From: Shewanella sp. NFH-SH190041
Lineage (GTDB): Bacteria; Pseudomonadota; Gammaproteobacteria; Enterobacterales; Shewanellaceae
Assembly (NCBI RefSeq): GCF_024363255.1
Contig: NZ_AP026070.1
Coordinates: forward strand, 744,001 to 808,000
DNA length: 64,000 bases
Direction: 5' to 3'
Made by a program: the position numbers and the translations under genes. The notes beneath the pieces were generated by a model that did not search any database, was not told the origin of the DNA, and saw only the letters and a list, made by a program, of their open reading frames with translations. Each line of letters opens with the position of its first letter. Positions within the stretch are counted from its first letter, which is position 1. Of this stretch, positions 38,119 through 47,320 are shown in pieces.

Positions 38119-39969
38119 TTAGTGTTGCAGCAGGTTGTCCAAATGGGCGGCAAAGTCTTTCGGTCCCATAAAGCCGGTAACCGTCAGTTGTTTCTGCTGT
38201 TGCCCGTTAGCATCGAACATCAGCAGCGTCGGCAGTCCCAGTACATGGAAATGCTCCAGCAAGGCCACATCTGTGGCATCATTTTTAGTGACATCCGCCT
38301 TGAGCAAGACCATTTTGGCAAAGCGTTGTTTGACTTCAGCGTCTTTAAAGGTAATTTTTTCAAACTCTTTACAGGCTACGCACCAGTCGGCATACAGATC
38401 CAGTAATACAGGCTTACCTTGGGCTTTCGCTTTTGCCAACTCAGCATTCAGATCGGCCAGCGATTTCACCTTGATAAAGTGGTGACCGGTTGCAACGTCC
38501 TGACTGACAGCGGTATTTTGATTAAAGCCCAGTTTATGCATTACTGACTGGAAGCCGTAAGAGAAGCTGGCCAGTAGCGTCAAGGTCAGCAGCACGGAGC
38601 GTACTGTCTGTTTCCAAGTAAACTCTGTCAGTTTATTTTGGTGCATCAGATAACCGGTAAAGGCGATGCCCCATACAGACCAGAGCAGATCAGACACTAT
38701 GCCCGGCCAGATGCGGCCAATCATAATTACCGACACGGCCAATAGCAGGAAGCCAAAAATCGTTTTGATCACTTCCATCCAACGCCCGGCGCGAGGCAGC
38801 AGTTTTCCGCCCGAGGTACCCAGTAGCAGTAATGGCAGCCCCATGCCCATTGCCAGCACATACAGGGTTAAAAAGCCCAGCAACAGATTGCCGCTTTGCG
38901 CGACATAAATCAGTACCCCGGAAAGTGGCGCTGTGGTGCAGGGGGAGGCCACTAGACCTGAGATAACCCCCATCACAAACACACCGGTTAGGCTGCCGCC
39001 GCGTTGGTTGTTGGAAACGTTATTCATCTTTTCCTGCCAGCGGGATGGCAGGCGCAGCTCATATAAACCAAACATAGACATACTGAGCAGCACAAACAGT
39101 ATCGCAAGGCCAATCAGTACTGCCGGATGTTGCAGGGCTGCCTGATATTTCATTCCGGCAGAGGCCACAATCAGCCCCAGCACGGAATAGGTAATCGCCA
39201 TCCCCTGTACATAGGCCATGGACAGCGTAAAGGCCTTGGCGGTGGAGAGCTTTTGCTTCTGCCCGACAATAATGCCTGACAAAATAGGGTACATGGGGAA
39301 GACGCAGGGCGTCAGTGCCAACCCAATCCCCAAACCAAAGAAGATCAGTAGTGTTAGAGCCAGATTATCCTGGTTGAGCATACTGCTTAAGCTATCTTGC
39401 TCACTGACGACTGCCGGGGCTTTTGCTCCGGTATTGCTTTGCTGGGCGGCCGTTTCAAACAGGGATGTGTGTTCGGTATTGGCAGGCTTTGTGGTTGTGA
39501 CCGTGCCGTCATTGGCAGCGACCGGCTGAATATCGGCGGTGCGAGTGGTAGGAGGAAAACATAGCTTACCTTCAGCACATCCCATAAAGGTGACCGACAG
39601 TTTGGCATGATCGCCGGCCTGCTTTACGGCCAGTGGAATATCTACATAGCTGTAATACACCTCTTGATCGCCAAAATAATCATCGTGGTGCAGTTTGCCT
39701 TTGGGCAGGGTAAATTCGGCCAGTGTGGCGCCATCGGCGCGGATTTTCAGCTTGTCTCGGTACATGTAGTAACCGTCGGCAATGACGAAATTGACCTTTA
39801 GCTGATTACCTTGCTGCTGAAAATCGAAGGCAAAGGCTTTATCCACCGGCATTAATTCCGGCTCTTCATTTAAAAAGCTGAATTTTTTGCTGTCAAAGAT
39901 GCCTTCACTGTGCGCGAGTGGCGCCAGCATCACCCATCCGGTAAGCAGTAATGCAAATAGTTTTTTCAT
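38119..39969 (-). CDS. dsbD: thiol:disulfide interchange protein DsbD
   Basis: This inner-membrane protein moves electrons from cytoplasmic thioredoxin to periplasmic DsbC, DsbG and CcmG, needed here for the many c-type cytochromes such bacteria make. The 616-residue product has a signal peptide (MKKLFALLLTG...HSEG), a periplasmic alpha domain with CAEGKLC, eight transmembrane helices with TPCVFPMYPIL and SPCTTAPLSG, and a C-terminal thioredoxin-like domain with YADWCVACKE. The ATG at 39969 gives the signal peptide; an earlier in-frame start would place eight polar residues in front. It overlaps the cutA stop by four bases (ATGA). Confidence 0.95.
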   Translation of the reverse strand: MKKLFALLLTGWVMLAPLAHSEGIFDSKKFSFLNEEPELMPVDKAFAFDFQQQGNQLKVNFVIADGYYMYRDKLKIRADGATLAEFTLPKGKLHHDDYFGDQEVYYSYVDIPLAVKQAGDHAKLSVTFMGCAEGKLCFPPTTRTADIQPVAANDGTVTTTKPANTEHTSLFETAAQQSNTGAKAPAVVSEQDSLSSMLNQDNLALTLLIFFGLGIGLALTPCVFPMYPILSGIIVGQKQKLSTAKAFTLSMAYVQGMAITYSVLGLIVASAGMKYQAALQHPAVLIGLAILFVLLSMSMFGLYELRLPSRWQEKMNNVSNNQRGGSLTGVFVMGVISGLVASPCTTAPLSGVLIYVAQSGNLLLGFLTLYVLAMGMGLPLLLLGTSGGKLLPRAGRWMEVIKTIFGFLLLAVSVIMIGRIWPGIVSDLLWSVWGIAFTGYLMHQNKLTEFTWKQTVRSVLLTLTLLASFSYGFQSVMHKLGFNQNTAVSQDVATGHHFIKVKSLADLNAELAKAKAQGKPVLLDLYADWCVACKEFEKITFKDAEVKQRFAKMVLLKADVTKNDATDVALLEHFHVLGLPTLLMFDANGQQQKQLTVTGFMGPKDFAAHLDNLLQH

Positions 39970-40295
39970 GGTTGGCTGTGTTCTTTTATCCAATCTAAGT
40001 AAGCGGGAAGACCGGCAGTGACAGGGACGGCGATAATTTCCGGCACCTTATAAGGGTGCAATTCCTGCAATTGCTGGGCCAGCGCATCATAACAGCTTGC
40101 CAGACATTTAATCTGTAAGCTGATTTCCTGTTCTTCACAGATTTCACCATCCCAGTGATACAGCGAAGTGACTGGGGCGGAAATCTGAACACAGGCGGCC
40201 AAATGCTGTGTCAGCAGGGCCCGGGCCAGCTCAGTTGCACAGGTTTGAGTCGGGCAACTGGTGAATACCACTAAGTATTCGCTCGAGTATTGCAT
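39966..40295 (-). CDS. cutA: divalent cation tolerance protein CutA
   Basis: A small trimeric ferredoxin-like-fold protein of 109 residues linked to copper and divalent metal tolerance. It shows the family core: LAACVQI, the central YHWDGEICEEQE and the YKVPEIIAVPV...YLDWI segment. ATG 40295 has AAGGAA six bases upstream and is preferred to the GTG at 40298. The cutA-dsbD pairing is common in gammaproteobacteria, with overlap suggesting translational coupling. Confidence 0.93.
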   Translation of the reverse strand: MQYSSEYLVVFTSCPTQTCATELARALLTQHLAACVQISAPVTSLYHWDGEICEEQEISLQIKCLASCYDALAQQLQELHPYKVPEIIAVPVTAGLPAYLDWIKEHSQP

Positions 40296-40511
40296 CACAT
40301 ATTCCTTAACTGTGGTTTAAGCCTTGAGCGGTAAGCTGGTAACTGTACGTGTTTTAGCAGTTACTTGCATTAGCAGGGGGCAAAAACAGTGAGTCAGTTC
40401 AATGCCGAGGGAAAACCTCGGACTGACTTGAAAATAGACAAGGGAAACCCCATTTAGTTTTCAACAGATGAAAAAACGCTATTCCCTGCATTAACAATTG
40501 ATGAGGTCTGC

Positions 40512-41072
40512 ATGTTTCCGATTTTATTCCTGATATTTATTTTGGTTCCCGTTGTGGAGCTGTCGGTGTTGATCAGGGTTGGCGATATTCTGGGTGCCTG
40601 GACCACGGTGGCACTGTGTTTATTTACCGCGCTGGTGGGGGCATCGCTGGTGCGTAGTCAAGGGCTCAGTACCTTGATGCAGGCCCGAGAAAAATTGGCT
40701 CGGGGCGAATCTCCAGGACAGGAAGTGATTGAAGGCATGATGCTGGCCGCGGCAGGTGTGCTGTTGGTGATCCCGGGATTTGTCACTGACTTTATTGGCC
40801 TGTTGTTGTTAACTCCGCTGACTCGGGGGCCGATTGCCCGTTATCTGCTCAAGCGTGCCCAGATTAAAGTCAGTAAACAAGGTGGTTTTAGCGCAGGTTT
40901 CGGCGGTCAGGGCTTTGGTGGGTTTGGGCAGCAGTCTAGGCAGAATCCATTTGATTCGGCTCGGGATAATCACAGCGGCAATACCTTTGATGGTGATTTT
41001 GAGCGCAAGCAGGATGACGATAGAGGGTTGTCTCAGGGCCGTAACCCTAAAGATCCTGACTCCCAGCAGTAA
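40512..41072 (+). CDS. fxsA: FxsA membrane protein
   Basis: A 186-residue inner-membrane protein whose overexpression in E. coli counters F-factor exclusion of phage T7. The N-terminal 110 residues have the family's hydrophobic helices and the VPVVELSVLIRVGD...GASLVRSQG segment. The tail is a Gly, Phe, Gln and Asp-rich, probably disordered cytoplasmic region (GGFSAGFGGQGFGGFGQQSRQ). GAGG precedes the ATG by six bases. It diverges from cutA-dsbD, a layout often found near groESL in such genomes. Confidence 0.9.
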   Translation: MFPILFLIFILVPVVELSVLIRVGDILGAWTTVALCLFTALVGASLVRSQGLSTLMQAREKLARGESPGQEVIEGMMLAAAGVLLVIPGFVTDFIGLLLLTPLTRGPIARYLLKRAQIKVSKQGGFSAGFGGQGFGGFGQQSRQNPFDSARDNHSGNTFDGDFERKQDDDRGLSQGRNPKDPDSQQ

Positions 41073-41085
41073 ATGTTGCTGATAT

Positions 41086-41114
41086 AAAACAGGCCGCATA
41101 TGCGGCCTGTTTTA
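41086..41114. terminator. bidirectional terminator between fxsA and the LysR gene
   Basis: A perfect 28-bp palindrome: AAAACAGGCCGCA, TA, TGCGGCCTGTTTT. T runs occur on both strands, and it sits between convergent genes. Confidence 0.9.
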
Positions 41115-41999
41115 TTAGGGGTGAGCAAAGTGTGCAACCAGTGCCTGTATTAGTTGGGCGGTGATCGGACCGGGTTGCCGCTGGCGGGATATCAGGGCGC
41201 CAACTGCGGTGATCCAGCCATTAGGCTCATGGGCGATGGGGAGGCGCACTAAGGTGCTATCTTGCAATTGTCGGTTGACCATGGCTTCTGGAACTAACGT
41301 CCACCCCAGCCCTTTTTGTGCCAGATTGATCAATAACTGATGACTGTTGGCATAGGTCACTTTGGGGGTAATGGCATCACTGAACCACAGCTGCTCTTCG
41401 CTCATGCTTTGGTGCACCAGTTGCCGTTGGGCTGTTAAGTCTGTGGCCTTGACCTTAGGGAGGGCGGCCAAGGGGTGAAATGGGGCGCAGACGGTAATAA
41501 ATTTAATATGGCCTAGGTTGAGAAAATCCACCGAAGTTTTCATTTCTCCGGTTTGATACACAATGGCCAGTTGCGCCTTAGCCTCTACCAGCTGGGTTTC
41601 AGCATCAAAACTGGATAGTAGTTGAATATTAAAGTGGGTGGTGGGGTAGTGCTCAATCAATTGCGCGATGATCTCCAGTACACCGGCATCTGCCAAGCTT
41701 TCATCAATGATGATGGTGAGCTCGTTTTCCTGCTGCGCTTCGAGGGCGCTGACTTTCTGATCAAAAAATTGTTTTTGTTCCAGTAATGCTCGGGCGATGG
41801 GCGCGAGTGCTTGTCCAGCCTCGGTTAATACCGGGGTATTACCACTACGGTCAAATAAGGTTTGATCCAGTGCGATTTCCAAATTAGCAATGGCTTGACT
41901 CACACCGGATTGCGCGCGTTTAAATTTCCGCGCCGCAGCGGAAAAACTACCGCAGTCGCATACGGCCAAAAATAAACTTAGCTGTTCAAAACTGTACAT
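41115..41999 (-). CDS. LysR-family transcriptional regulator
   Basis: A 294-residue LTTR with an N-terminal winged helix-turn-helix (FLAVCDCGSFSAAARKFKRAQSGVSQAIANLE) and a C-terminal effector-binding domain with a periplasmic-binding-protein fold. It diverges from a PACE-type efflux gene at 42382, the usual arrangement of the chlorhexidine-responsive AceR-AceI pair. A MITE-like element begins only 16 bp upstream of its start codon, so its native promoter has been displaced or replaced. The ligand is unknown. Confidence 0.88.
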   Translation of the reverse strand: MYSFEQLSLFLAVCDCGSFSAAARKFKRAQSGVSQAIANLEIALDQTLFDRSGNTPVLTEAGQALAPIARALLEQKQFFDQKVSALEAQQENELTIIIDESLADAGVLEIIAQLIEHYPTTHFNIQLLSSFDAETQLVEAKAQLAIVYQTGEMKTSVDFLNLGHIKFITVCAPFHPLAALPKVKATDLTAQRQLVHQSMSEEQLWFSDAITPKVTYANSHQLLINLAQKGLGWTLVPEAMVNRQLQDSTLVRLPIAHEPNGWITAVGALISRQRQPGPITAQLIQALVAHFAHP

Positions 42000-42015
42000 A
42001 AAACAAGAATCTCTA

Positions 42016-42278
42016 GGGGCTGTGGACCTTTCAAGTTTGTTTTTGCAGCGATTTGAGGGGCTTTATACCAGGCAGGGGCTCTGATAGGTAGTTGTACTAC
42101 CTGATAAGCCGATAACGCAGTAGAAAGGCGCCTCAAACGCTGCCCGCAGGGTTCGGCTAAAAGCGTTTTACGCTTTGTTGAGCGGTTCTTGCTTAGAATA
42201 ACTAGGCGACAAACCACTCGCCGCGATTAAAACGCTTTTATCTCGAACAAAATTTAATCACGAAACGTCAACAGACCC
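42016..42278 (+). mobile_element. 263-bp MITE-like element in the LysR/PACE intergenic region
   Basis: A near copy of the element at 10298-10561. Its left terminus is GGGGCTGTGGACC and its right terminus ends GTCAACAGACCC. TA precedes it, while CA follows, so the target duplication is slightly altered. It lies 16 bp from the LysR start and about 100 bp from the efflux gene start, within the divergent promoter zone. Confidence 0.75.
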
Positions 42279-42381
42279 CAGGTATCACGCTTTGTGATAG
42301 TAGCTAACTTGGCTTTCTTTTTACCGTACCGATAATCAGATTTCCGTAAGTTGGATCTGATAATGAAGGATGGATGGGAGA

Positions 42382-42810
42382 ATGAGCTTTAAAGAGCGTT
42401 GTTTTCATGCACTGTTATTTGAAATCTTGGTGATTATTTTTTCAGTGATTGGATTAAGCGTTTTTACCAATCATGGCGCGGGTGAGCTGTCAGGCACCAT
42501 GGTGGCCGTGTGTACCATAGCAACAGTGTGGAATTTAGTGTTTAACCGTGTGTTTGATATGTGGTTTACCGCCCCGAGGGAGCAACGCGGGGTTTTGATG
42601 CGTATTATGCATACCCTGCTGTTTGAGGGGGGACTGCTATTTATTACCACGCCAGTGATTGCCTGGATCCTGTCAGTGAGTTTGTGGCAGGCATTGGTGA
42701 TGGATATTGGGGTGACCTTATTTGTTACGGTATACACCTTCTTTTTCAATTGGATATACGACAATGTCCGTTTGCATTTTGTGCATTACAGCTTAAACCG
42801 GCCGGTTTAA
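42382..42810 (+). CDS. PACE-family multidrug efflux protein
   Basis: A 142-residue proteobacterial antimicrobial compound efflux protein of the AceI type, which exports biocides such as chlorhexidine and acriflavine across the inner membrane with protons. Four helices are visible in two tandem bacterial transmembrane pair domains: ERCFHALLFEI (first) and MRIMHTLLFEGGLLF (second) both carry the R-x-x-H-x-x-x-FE signature, and NRVFDMWF and NWIYDNVR end each repeat. ATG 42382 is preferred to that at 42370 because it matches the family start and has a Shine-Dalgarno AAGGA 11 bases upstream. The divergent LysR gene is its likely regulator. Confidence 0.85.
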   Translation: MSFKERCFHALLFEILVIIFSVIGLSVFTNHGAGELSGTMVAVCTIATVWNLVFNRVFDMWFTAPREQRGVLMRIMHTLLFEGGLLFITTPVIAWILSVSLWQALVMDIGVTLFVTVYTFFFNWIYDNVRLHFVHYSLNRPV

Positions 42811-42843
42811 TCATGCTAAGCCGCAGTGTTGCTGTCCTGTGGC

Positions 42844-44667
42844 TTAGACCAATCCCTGCTCTGATATCGAGCGGGGATCTTTAGGATAATAATGGTTTGG
42901 TAATTGGGTTAATGGGCTGAAGCTGCGAGTATTTTTATAGGGCAGTTTCATATAACCGGCTACGCCGTATCCTTGGATATCGGCTAAATGAGCCAAAATG
43001 CGATCCAGGCTGGCACGAAAAGCGGCCTGGCGTCTGGGATTGAGCAGGGTAAAGTCACTGTGAATTTTCATATGGGTTGGCAGCACTTCAAAAATAATGC
43101 AGCCGGTATGATGTATGCGATTGAGGATGGCTAACTCCGCCATAATTGCGGGGGGCAAAACTAAGTTTTCATCCGGATCTTGTCCGTCTTCAAAATAAGA
43201 GTGTAATTTGGCGCTGTCATCCGGCACGGGGCCGTGGCTGAGTCGAAATGGTAACTGCTGACTGGCTGCGGCAGTGAAAGGTTGTTGTTCATGGCTGCGG
43301 CTAATATGTAAGGTGTCGCGGGCATTGAAAAAACAGGCTTTAAACGTCCCCTGTTTGCCGATGCCTCTGGCCAGGTTAATGATATTGCTCAGCAGTCGGT
43401 TAACGGGATGCAGCATACTGTCATCATGCAGCGCCAGATTGGAGTCCACCAAAATCTCCCCTGCCTGCCAGTGAATAACTAATCCGCCTAGAATGGGATA
43501 ACGACCTAATTGACTGATGGCGGTGATAAATCCTTTTTCGGTATCGGCCATCCCGGCCAGCATATTGCGATAATAGTGGCCGACGGGCAATTCATCTTGC
43601 TGTGGTGCGCAGGGTGTAATGGCCGAATTATCTCGCAAAAATGAGGTGCGCGAGCTGTAGCTGACGGTATCAATTGCTGTTGGCGAATGCAGCCGCCAGA
43701 GCGGGACAGGGCTCTGACTCGGCGGCGCTGGCAGCGGTGGTAACAGGAGTTTTGCTGTGCGGGTCATGGCACGGATAAAGTAATCCCCAGCGCGATGCCT
43801 GAGTTTGGCGTCATGACTGAGCATACCACTAAGGATGTCGGCCAGTTCCCTTGGTAGCCCCAAGCTGGCTGGGGTGATGACTTCACTGCCAAAGCGGCTG
43901 GGTAAGCCGGCGGCCAAAGCATACAGTGTGCCTGCTACGCCTTGTTCATCAAATCTGGGATTGGACAGTGCGCCATTTAATTGCTCATCACCAATAAAAT
44001 ACACATCGCCTAATCGGGCATTGCTGGTGTGTTGCTCACTGCTGAGTAAGTTCATGATGTTACCGGCTACGGCTTGCCCGCGTTCATCACGCTGGGCGAA
44101 GACGGCTGACCCCCAGTCTATCAATGACAGATGCTGATTGCTGTTGTCCCACACCAGATTAGAGGGTTTGATATCACCGTGTACCAGAGGTGTCCCTTTG
44201 CGAAGATAGTCCAGAATATCTGCCAGTTGCCGAGCTATGGTCATGATTTTCCCGGGTGATAACGGGCCATGTCGGCGGCAATATTGAGCCAGATCTTCTC
44301 CGACGGCACGTTGCATCACCATAATGCCCTGACGGCCCAATTGTTCAAAACGGATTAACGCCGGAATATGGGGATGATTGATCAGCGATAGAATATGAGC
44401 TTCTTCTGCCAGCCGGTCCTGAATATGGTGTGGTAAGGTCAGCCGACAGAATTTAAATACGTGTTCTTGTCCGTTGCGGTTGTGCCCTGCAAAGACAAAG
44501 CCATAAGCGCCTTTTCCGATCAGCGTGACTGAATGGTAGCCAAGCTTCCCTAACTGTTGTCGGCATAATCGCAGCCAAGCCCGGTGTTTGCGGGCATCAT
44601 TGGCCTTGAGCAGGTAAATGGACTGCTCTTCGGCAATATAAAACTGCTGTTGGGATAGGGTTGACAC
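42844..44667 (-). CDS. serine/threonine protein kinase
   Basis: A 607-residue Hanks-type kinase, cytoplasmic, with no transmembrane helix. Residues of about 50-300 contain the glycine loop GKGAYGFVF, an ATP lysine in HVFKFCR, the catalytic HGDIKPSNL (Gly replaces the usual Arg) and DWG in place of DFG. The missing HRD arginine marks a non-RD kinase, which does not need activation-loop phosphorylation. The C-terminal half (from about residue 330) has no recognised domain and may sense a signal. Translation probably starts at GTG 44667, with GAGG eight bases upstream. The gene stands alone; substrates are unknown. Confidence 0.88.
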   Translation of the reverse strand: MSTLSQQQFYIAEEQSIYLLKANDARKHRAWLRLCRQQLGKLGYHSVTLIGKGAYGFVFAGHNRNGQEHVFKFCRLTLPHHIQDRLAEEAHILSLINHPHIPALIRFEQLGRQGIMVMQRAVGEDLAQYCRRHGPLSPGKIMTIARQLADILDYLRKGTPLVHGDIKPSNLVWDNSNQHLSLIDWGSAVFAQRDERGQAVAGNIMNLLSSEQHTSNARLGDVYFIGDEQLNGALSNPRFDEQGVAGTLYALAAGLPSRFGSEVITPASLGLPRELADILSGMLSHDAKLRHRAGDYFIRAMTRTAKLLLPPLPAPPSQSPVPLWRLHSPTAIDTVSYSSRTSFLRDNSAITPCAPQQDELPVGHYYRNMLAGMADTEKGFITAISQLGRYPILGGLVIHWQAGEILVDSNLALHDDSMLHPVNRLLSNIINLARGIGKQGTFKACFFNARDTLHISRSHEQQPFTAAASQQLPFRLSHGPVPDDSAKLHSYFEDGQDPDENLVLPPAIMAELAILNRIHHTGCIIFEVLPTHMKIHSDFTLLNPRRQAAFRASLDRILAHLADIQGYGVAGYMKLPYKNTRSFSPLTQLPNHYYPKDPRSISEQGLV

Positions 44668-44850
44668 TCAAGCCACCTCTTTGGGACGCGTTTATGACCT
44701 TTGGTGGTGGTAACCCGCTGTGATGGTCACAGATACCTATGCCGGGTTGGGGTAAAATACACCAAGTTTGCGGTTAATATTTAAACAAAAGTTAGGTGCT
44801 TGGTGCAAATATCAGCAGCAGTGTCTGTACTGTGGAATTCGGCAAACCAT

Positions 44851-44864
44851 TTGATGTAAATCAA
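44851..44864. promoter_or_regulatory. perfect FNR/EtrA box
   Basis: TTGAT-GTAA-ATCAA matches the FNR consensus exactly. It lies 83 bp before the gene at 44947, a distance that fits activation from about -41 with a start near 44899. Confidence 0.7.
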
Positions 44865-44946
44865 GTTTGTTCAAGTTAGCTCTGGGTAATCTTGATTGTG
44901 AAATAATAACGCGATAGACAGAATTGGATCCCGGACAGGAGGGCTT

Positions 44947-45291
44947 ATGACTGCCCCGGATAAAGCACAGTTAATAGAGTTATATGAATTTGCCCGTAAA
45001 CGCGTGGTACAGTCGATGGAATTACGTCACTGTCCCCATGCTGGTTTTTACAATCCCACAGATGAGCAGTGTCTATTTTGTCATCAGGGGATGGAATGTG
45101 TCTGGATGAACCACAACGATGAATTGGTGTCATTGGCCGATAAATCTGTTGAGGAGTTAAAGCAGCAATTATTGATTGCAGTGGACTTTATTGACTCCAG
45201 TTTGACCCCGTATCATCTGTCCCGCCGACAGTGTCAGTGTGAAAATTGTGTCTGGCTGCGCAAAGTACAGGCAGTTCTTGGTGACAATTGA
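44947..45291 (+). CDS. hypothetical cysteine-rich protein, probably anaerobically controlled
   Basis: The 114-residue product has no family I can name. It is rich in Cys and His arranged as C-P-H (28-30), CLFCHQGMEC and CQCENC near the C-terminus, which suggests a zinc or iron site. No signal peptide or membrane helix is present, so it should be cytoplasmic. GGAGGG precedes the ATG. The FNR box upstream suggests expression rises when oxygen is limiting. A terminator at 45377 ends the transcript. Confidence 0.75.
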   Translation: MTAPDKAQLIELYEFARKRVVQSMELRHCPHAGFYNPTDEQCLFCHQGMECVWMNHNDELVSLADKSVEELKQQLLIAVDFIDSSLTPYHLSRRQCQCENCVWLRKVQAVLGDN

Positions 45292-45376
45292 TTAACATGA
45301 TGATTTGCCAACTGATTCACATCTTTTGGTTGGTGTAATTTGAAATGGATCACACAAAAGATTAAGGTGGCAATTT

Positions 45377-45407
45377 AAAAAGCATGCGGTAACAGGCATG
45401 CTTTTTT
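45377..45407 (+). terminator. terminator after the Cys-rich gene
   Basis: AAAAAGCATGC pairs with GCATGCTTTTT (11 bp, eight-base loop), followed by Ts. Confidence 0.85.
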
Positions 45408-45429
45408 ATTTTCCGTGATAGGGGGCAAT

Positions 45430-46089
45430 ATGGACGCGACATTCTGGCATCAAAAGTGGCAATCCAGTCAAATTGGCTTTCATTTACCTGAGATTAATCC
45501 GCTGCTTACACGTTACTGGCAGCAAGTTTGCCAATCAAGTCGTGCCCCTGTGTTCGTGCCTTTGTGCGGCAAAAGTGTCGATATGTCCTACTTGGCCAGC
45601 TTGGGACACAATGTCATCGGGTGTGAGTTGAGCCAATTGGCGGTGGAGCAGTTTTTCCAAGAGCAGCAATTACCTTTTCATATGGCCGAGATGACGACCG
45701 GCTTGCGCTGCTATCAGGCTGAAAGTATCTCCCTGTATCAGGGCGATATGTTCATACTCGATAGTGATAAAACTGCGATGTGTTCACTGTTTTACGATCG
45801 GGCGGCATTGATCGCTTGGCCTGAACAGATGCGCCAGCGTTATGTGCGTAAGCTGATGGAGATGGTGCCCGCCGGAGCCCGTGGGTTATTGATTACACTG
45901 GACTATCCTCAAGACAGTTTACAAGGGCCGCCTTTTGCTGTCAGTGATGCTTGGTTGCAGCAGCATTTGTGCGATGGCTTTGAGATAACACAGCTCAGTT
46001 GTGACGATGTGCTGGCCGCTAACCCCAGATTTGTGAAAAGACAGGTGCCTTGGTTAACCGAATCTGCTTATCTGTTAGTTAGGCGCTAG
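45430..46089 (+). CDS. tpm: thiopurine S-methyltransferase
   Basis: A 219-residue SAM-dependent methyltransferase. Bacterial TPMT methylates thiopurines and, in several gammaproteobacteria, selenium and tellurium oxyanions. The family start MDATFWHQKWQ...FHLPEINPLL is intact, with the SAM-binding VFVPLCGKSVDMSYLASLGHNVIGCELS and the FYDRAALIAWP motif. It starts at ATG 45430; a five-codon upstream extension is unlikely. Selenium handling would be relevant in a bacterium with two Sec systems, though that link is inferred. Confidence 0.92.
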   Translation: MDATFWHQKWQSSQIGFHLPEINPLLTRYWQQVCQSSRAPVFVPLCGKSVDMSYLASLGHNVIGCELSQLAVEQFFQEQQLPFHMAEMTTGLRCYQAESISLYQGDMFILDSDKTAMCSLFYDRAALIAWPEQMRQRYVRKLMEMVPAGARGLLITLDYPQDSLQGPPFAVSDAWLQQHLCDGFEITQLSCDDVLAANPRFVKRQVPWLTESAYLLVRR

Positions 46090-46167
46090 TTTGGGCCATG
46101 AATACTCGCGTCAAAAGGCGTGTATTTTTGGTGGAGATGACTTCCAGGCCGGCACAGCATGATAAAA

Positions 46168-46196
46168 CAAAGGCGCCTGATGGCGCCTTTGTTGTT
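46168..46196. terminator. terminator between tpm and the porin gene
   Basis: CAAAGGCGCC pairs with GGCGCCTTTG (10 bp, loop TGAT). Both genes converge on it; the T tract is better on the tpm side (TTGTTAT). Confidence 0.75.
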
Positions 46197-46246
46197 ATCT
46201 CACCTGTCACTTTGCTAGCCAAGCGCTAACAGAGCTGCGGGGTAGA

Positions 46247-47320
46247 TTAGAAGTCGTAACGAACACCAACGGTGAAGACATTGTCATCTTTCAGATCAAC
46301 TTTATTGGCACCATTATGGTAGCTGCCTTCATACAGTGCGTAGTGGCCATAAATCAGGGTAGATTTTGCCAAACGGTAATCGGCACCCAAGGTATATTGG
46401 TTAACTTTGAAATCTTTTTCTGCGGCCAGATTATTTTTGATCAGTTTCGCAGCATAAGCGCCTAAACCTGAATCGTCATAGCCATACTCAGCTTTCAGGT
46501 TAACACCGTTGAGGTTATAAACCACGTTGACAAAGTAGCTGTCGCCTTTAACGTCATTCATGGATTGAGATTTTGAATGCTGGTACAGGCCGCCAAGTTT
46601 GAAGTCAGCCAGTTTTACCTGACCAACGGCACGGTAGGCTTCAATGCCACTAATACCGGTATTGTAAGCTACTGCAGCATAGAAGTTTTGGGCTTTCAGT
46701 TTTTTGTCACCCGCGGTAGCGCTGATGGCATACATTGCGCTGCTGTCTGGAGCGCCGTTTGCGTGTTGACGATTATCCTGATTGTCTTCCACCAGATAGG
46801 TGGCATTTACTGTGACCAGATCGCCTAACTTAGGAGAGTAGTACCAGATACCATCTGCAGAGCGGGTTTGTGCAGCAACTAAACGGTCGATATCAGCATT
46901 GGTGTTGCCAAAAATATCCACACCGCCTTCAGCTTGTTTAAATACAGTATCATTACGGCCAACTAATACAGTACCGGCCTGGGTTTTCAGACCTAAGAAA
47001 GTATTACGGCTTGTAAATGGCTTTTTGGCACCGTCAACACCGGTATTTTCAACCCCGAACTCCATTTGGTAAATAACATCAAAACCCGCTGCGATATTCT
47101 CAGACCCTTTTACCCCTAGGTAGGAGAAGTTATTTTCAAAATAGGTTCCGCCGTTTTGCATATCGATGTTACTGGTTGTTCCCTGCAGGGTTGCACCATT
47201 GCTGGCATTGGTGACGGCCAGATCCAAACGGCCGTAAAAATCAGGGCCGGCAGCCAGAGCAGACGCTGAGGCCATTGCCAGTACAGATGCGATTGAGGCA
47301 GAGATAAAAGTCTTTTTCAT
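46247..47320 (-). CDS. outer-membrane porin
   Basis: A 357-residue general diffusion porin of the OmpC-like gram-negative family. Residues 1-23 are a signal peptide ending ALA. The mature start GPDFYGRLDLAVTN and the repeated Tyr/Phe/Gly-rich beta strands fit a 16-strand barrel, and the last residue is Phe (VGVRYDF). Such porins admit small hydrophilic solutes. A roughly 560-bp AT-rich region precedes it, consistent with strong and regulated transcription. Confidence 0.9.
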   Translation of the reverse strand: MKKTFISASIASVLAMASASALAAGPDFYGRLDLAVTNASNGATLQGTTSNIDMQNGGTYFENNFSYLGVKGSENIAAGFDVIYQMEFGVENTGVDGAKKPFTSRNTFLGLKTQAGTVLVGRNDTVFKQAEGGVDIFGNTNADIDRLVAAQTRSADGIWYYSPKLGDLVTVNATYLVEDNQDNRQHANGAPDSSAMYAISATAGDKKLKAQNFYAAVAYNTGISGIEAYRAVGQVKLADFKLGGLYQHSKSQSMNDVKGDSYFVNVVYNLNGVNLKAEYGYDDSGLGAYAAKLIKNNLAAEKDFKVNQYTLGADYRLAKSTLIYGHYALYEGSYHNGANKVDLKDDNVFTVGVRYDF

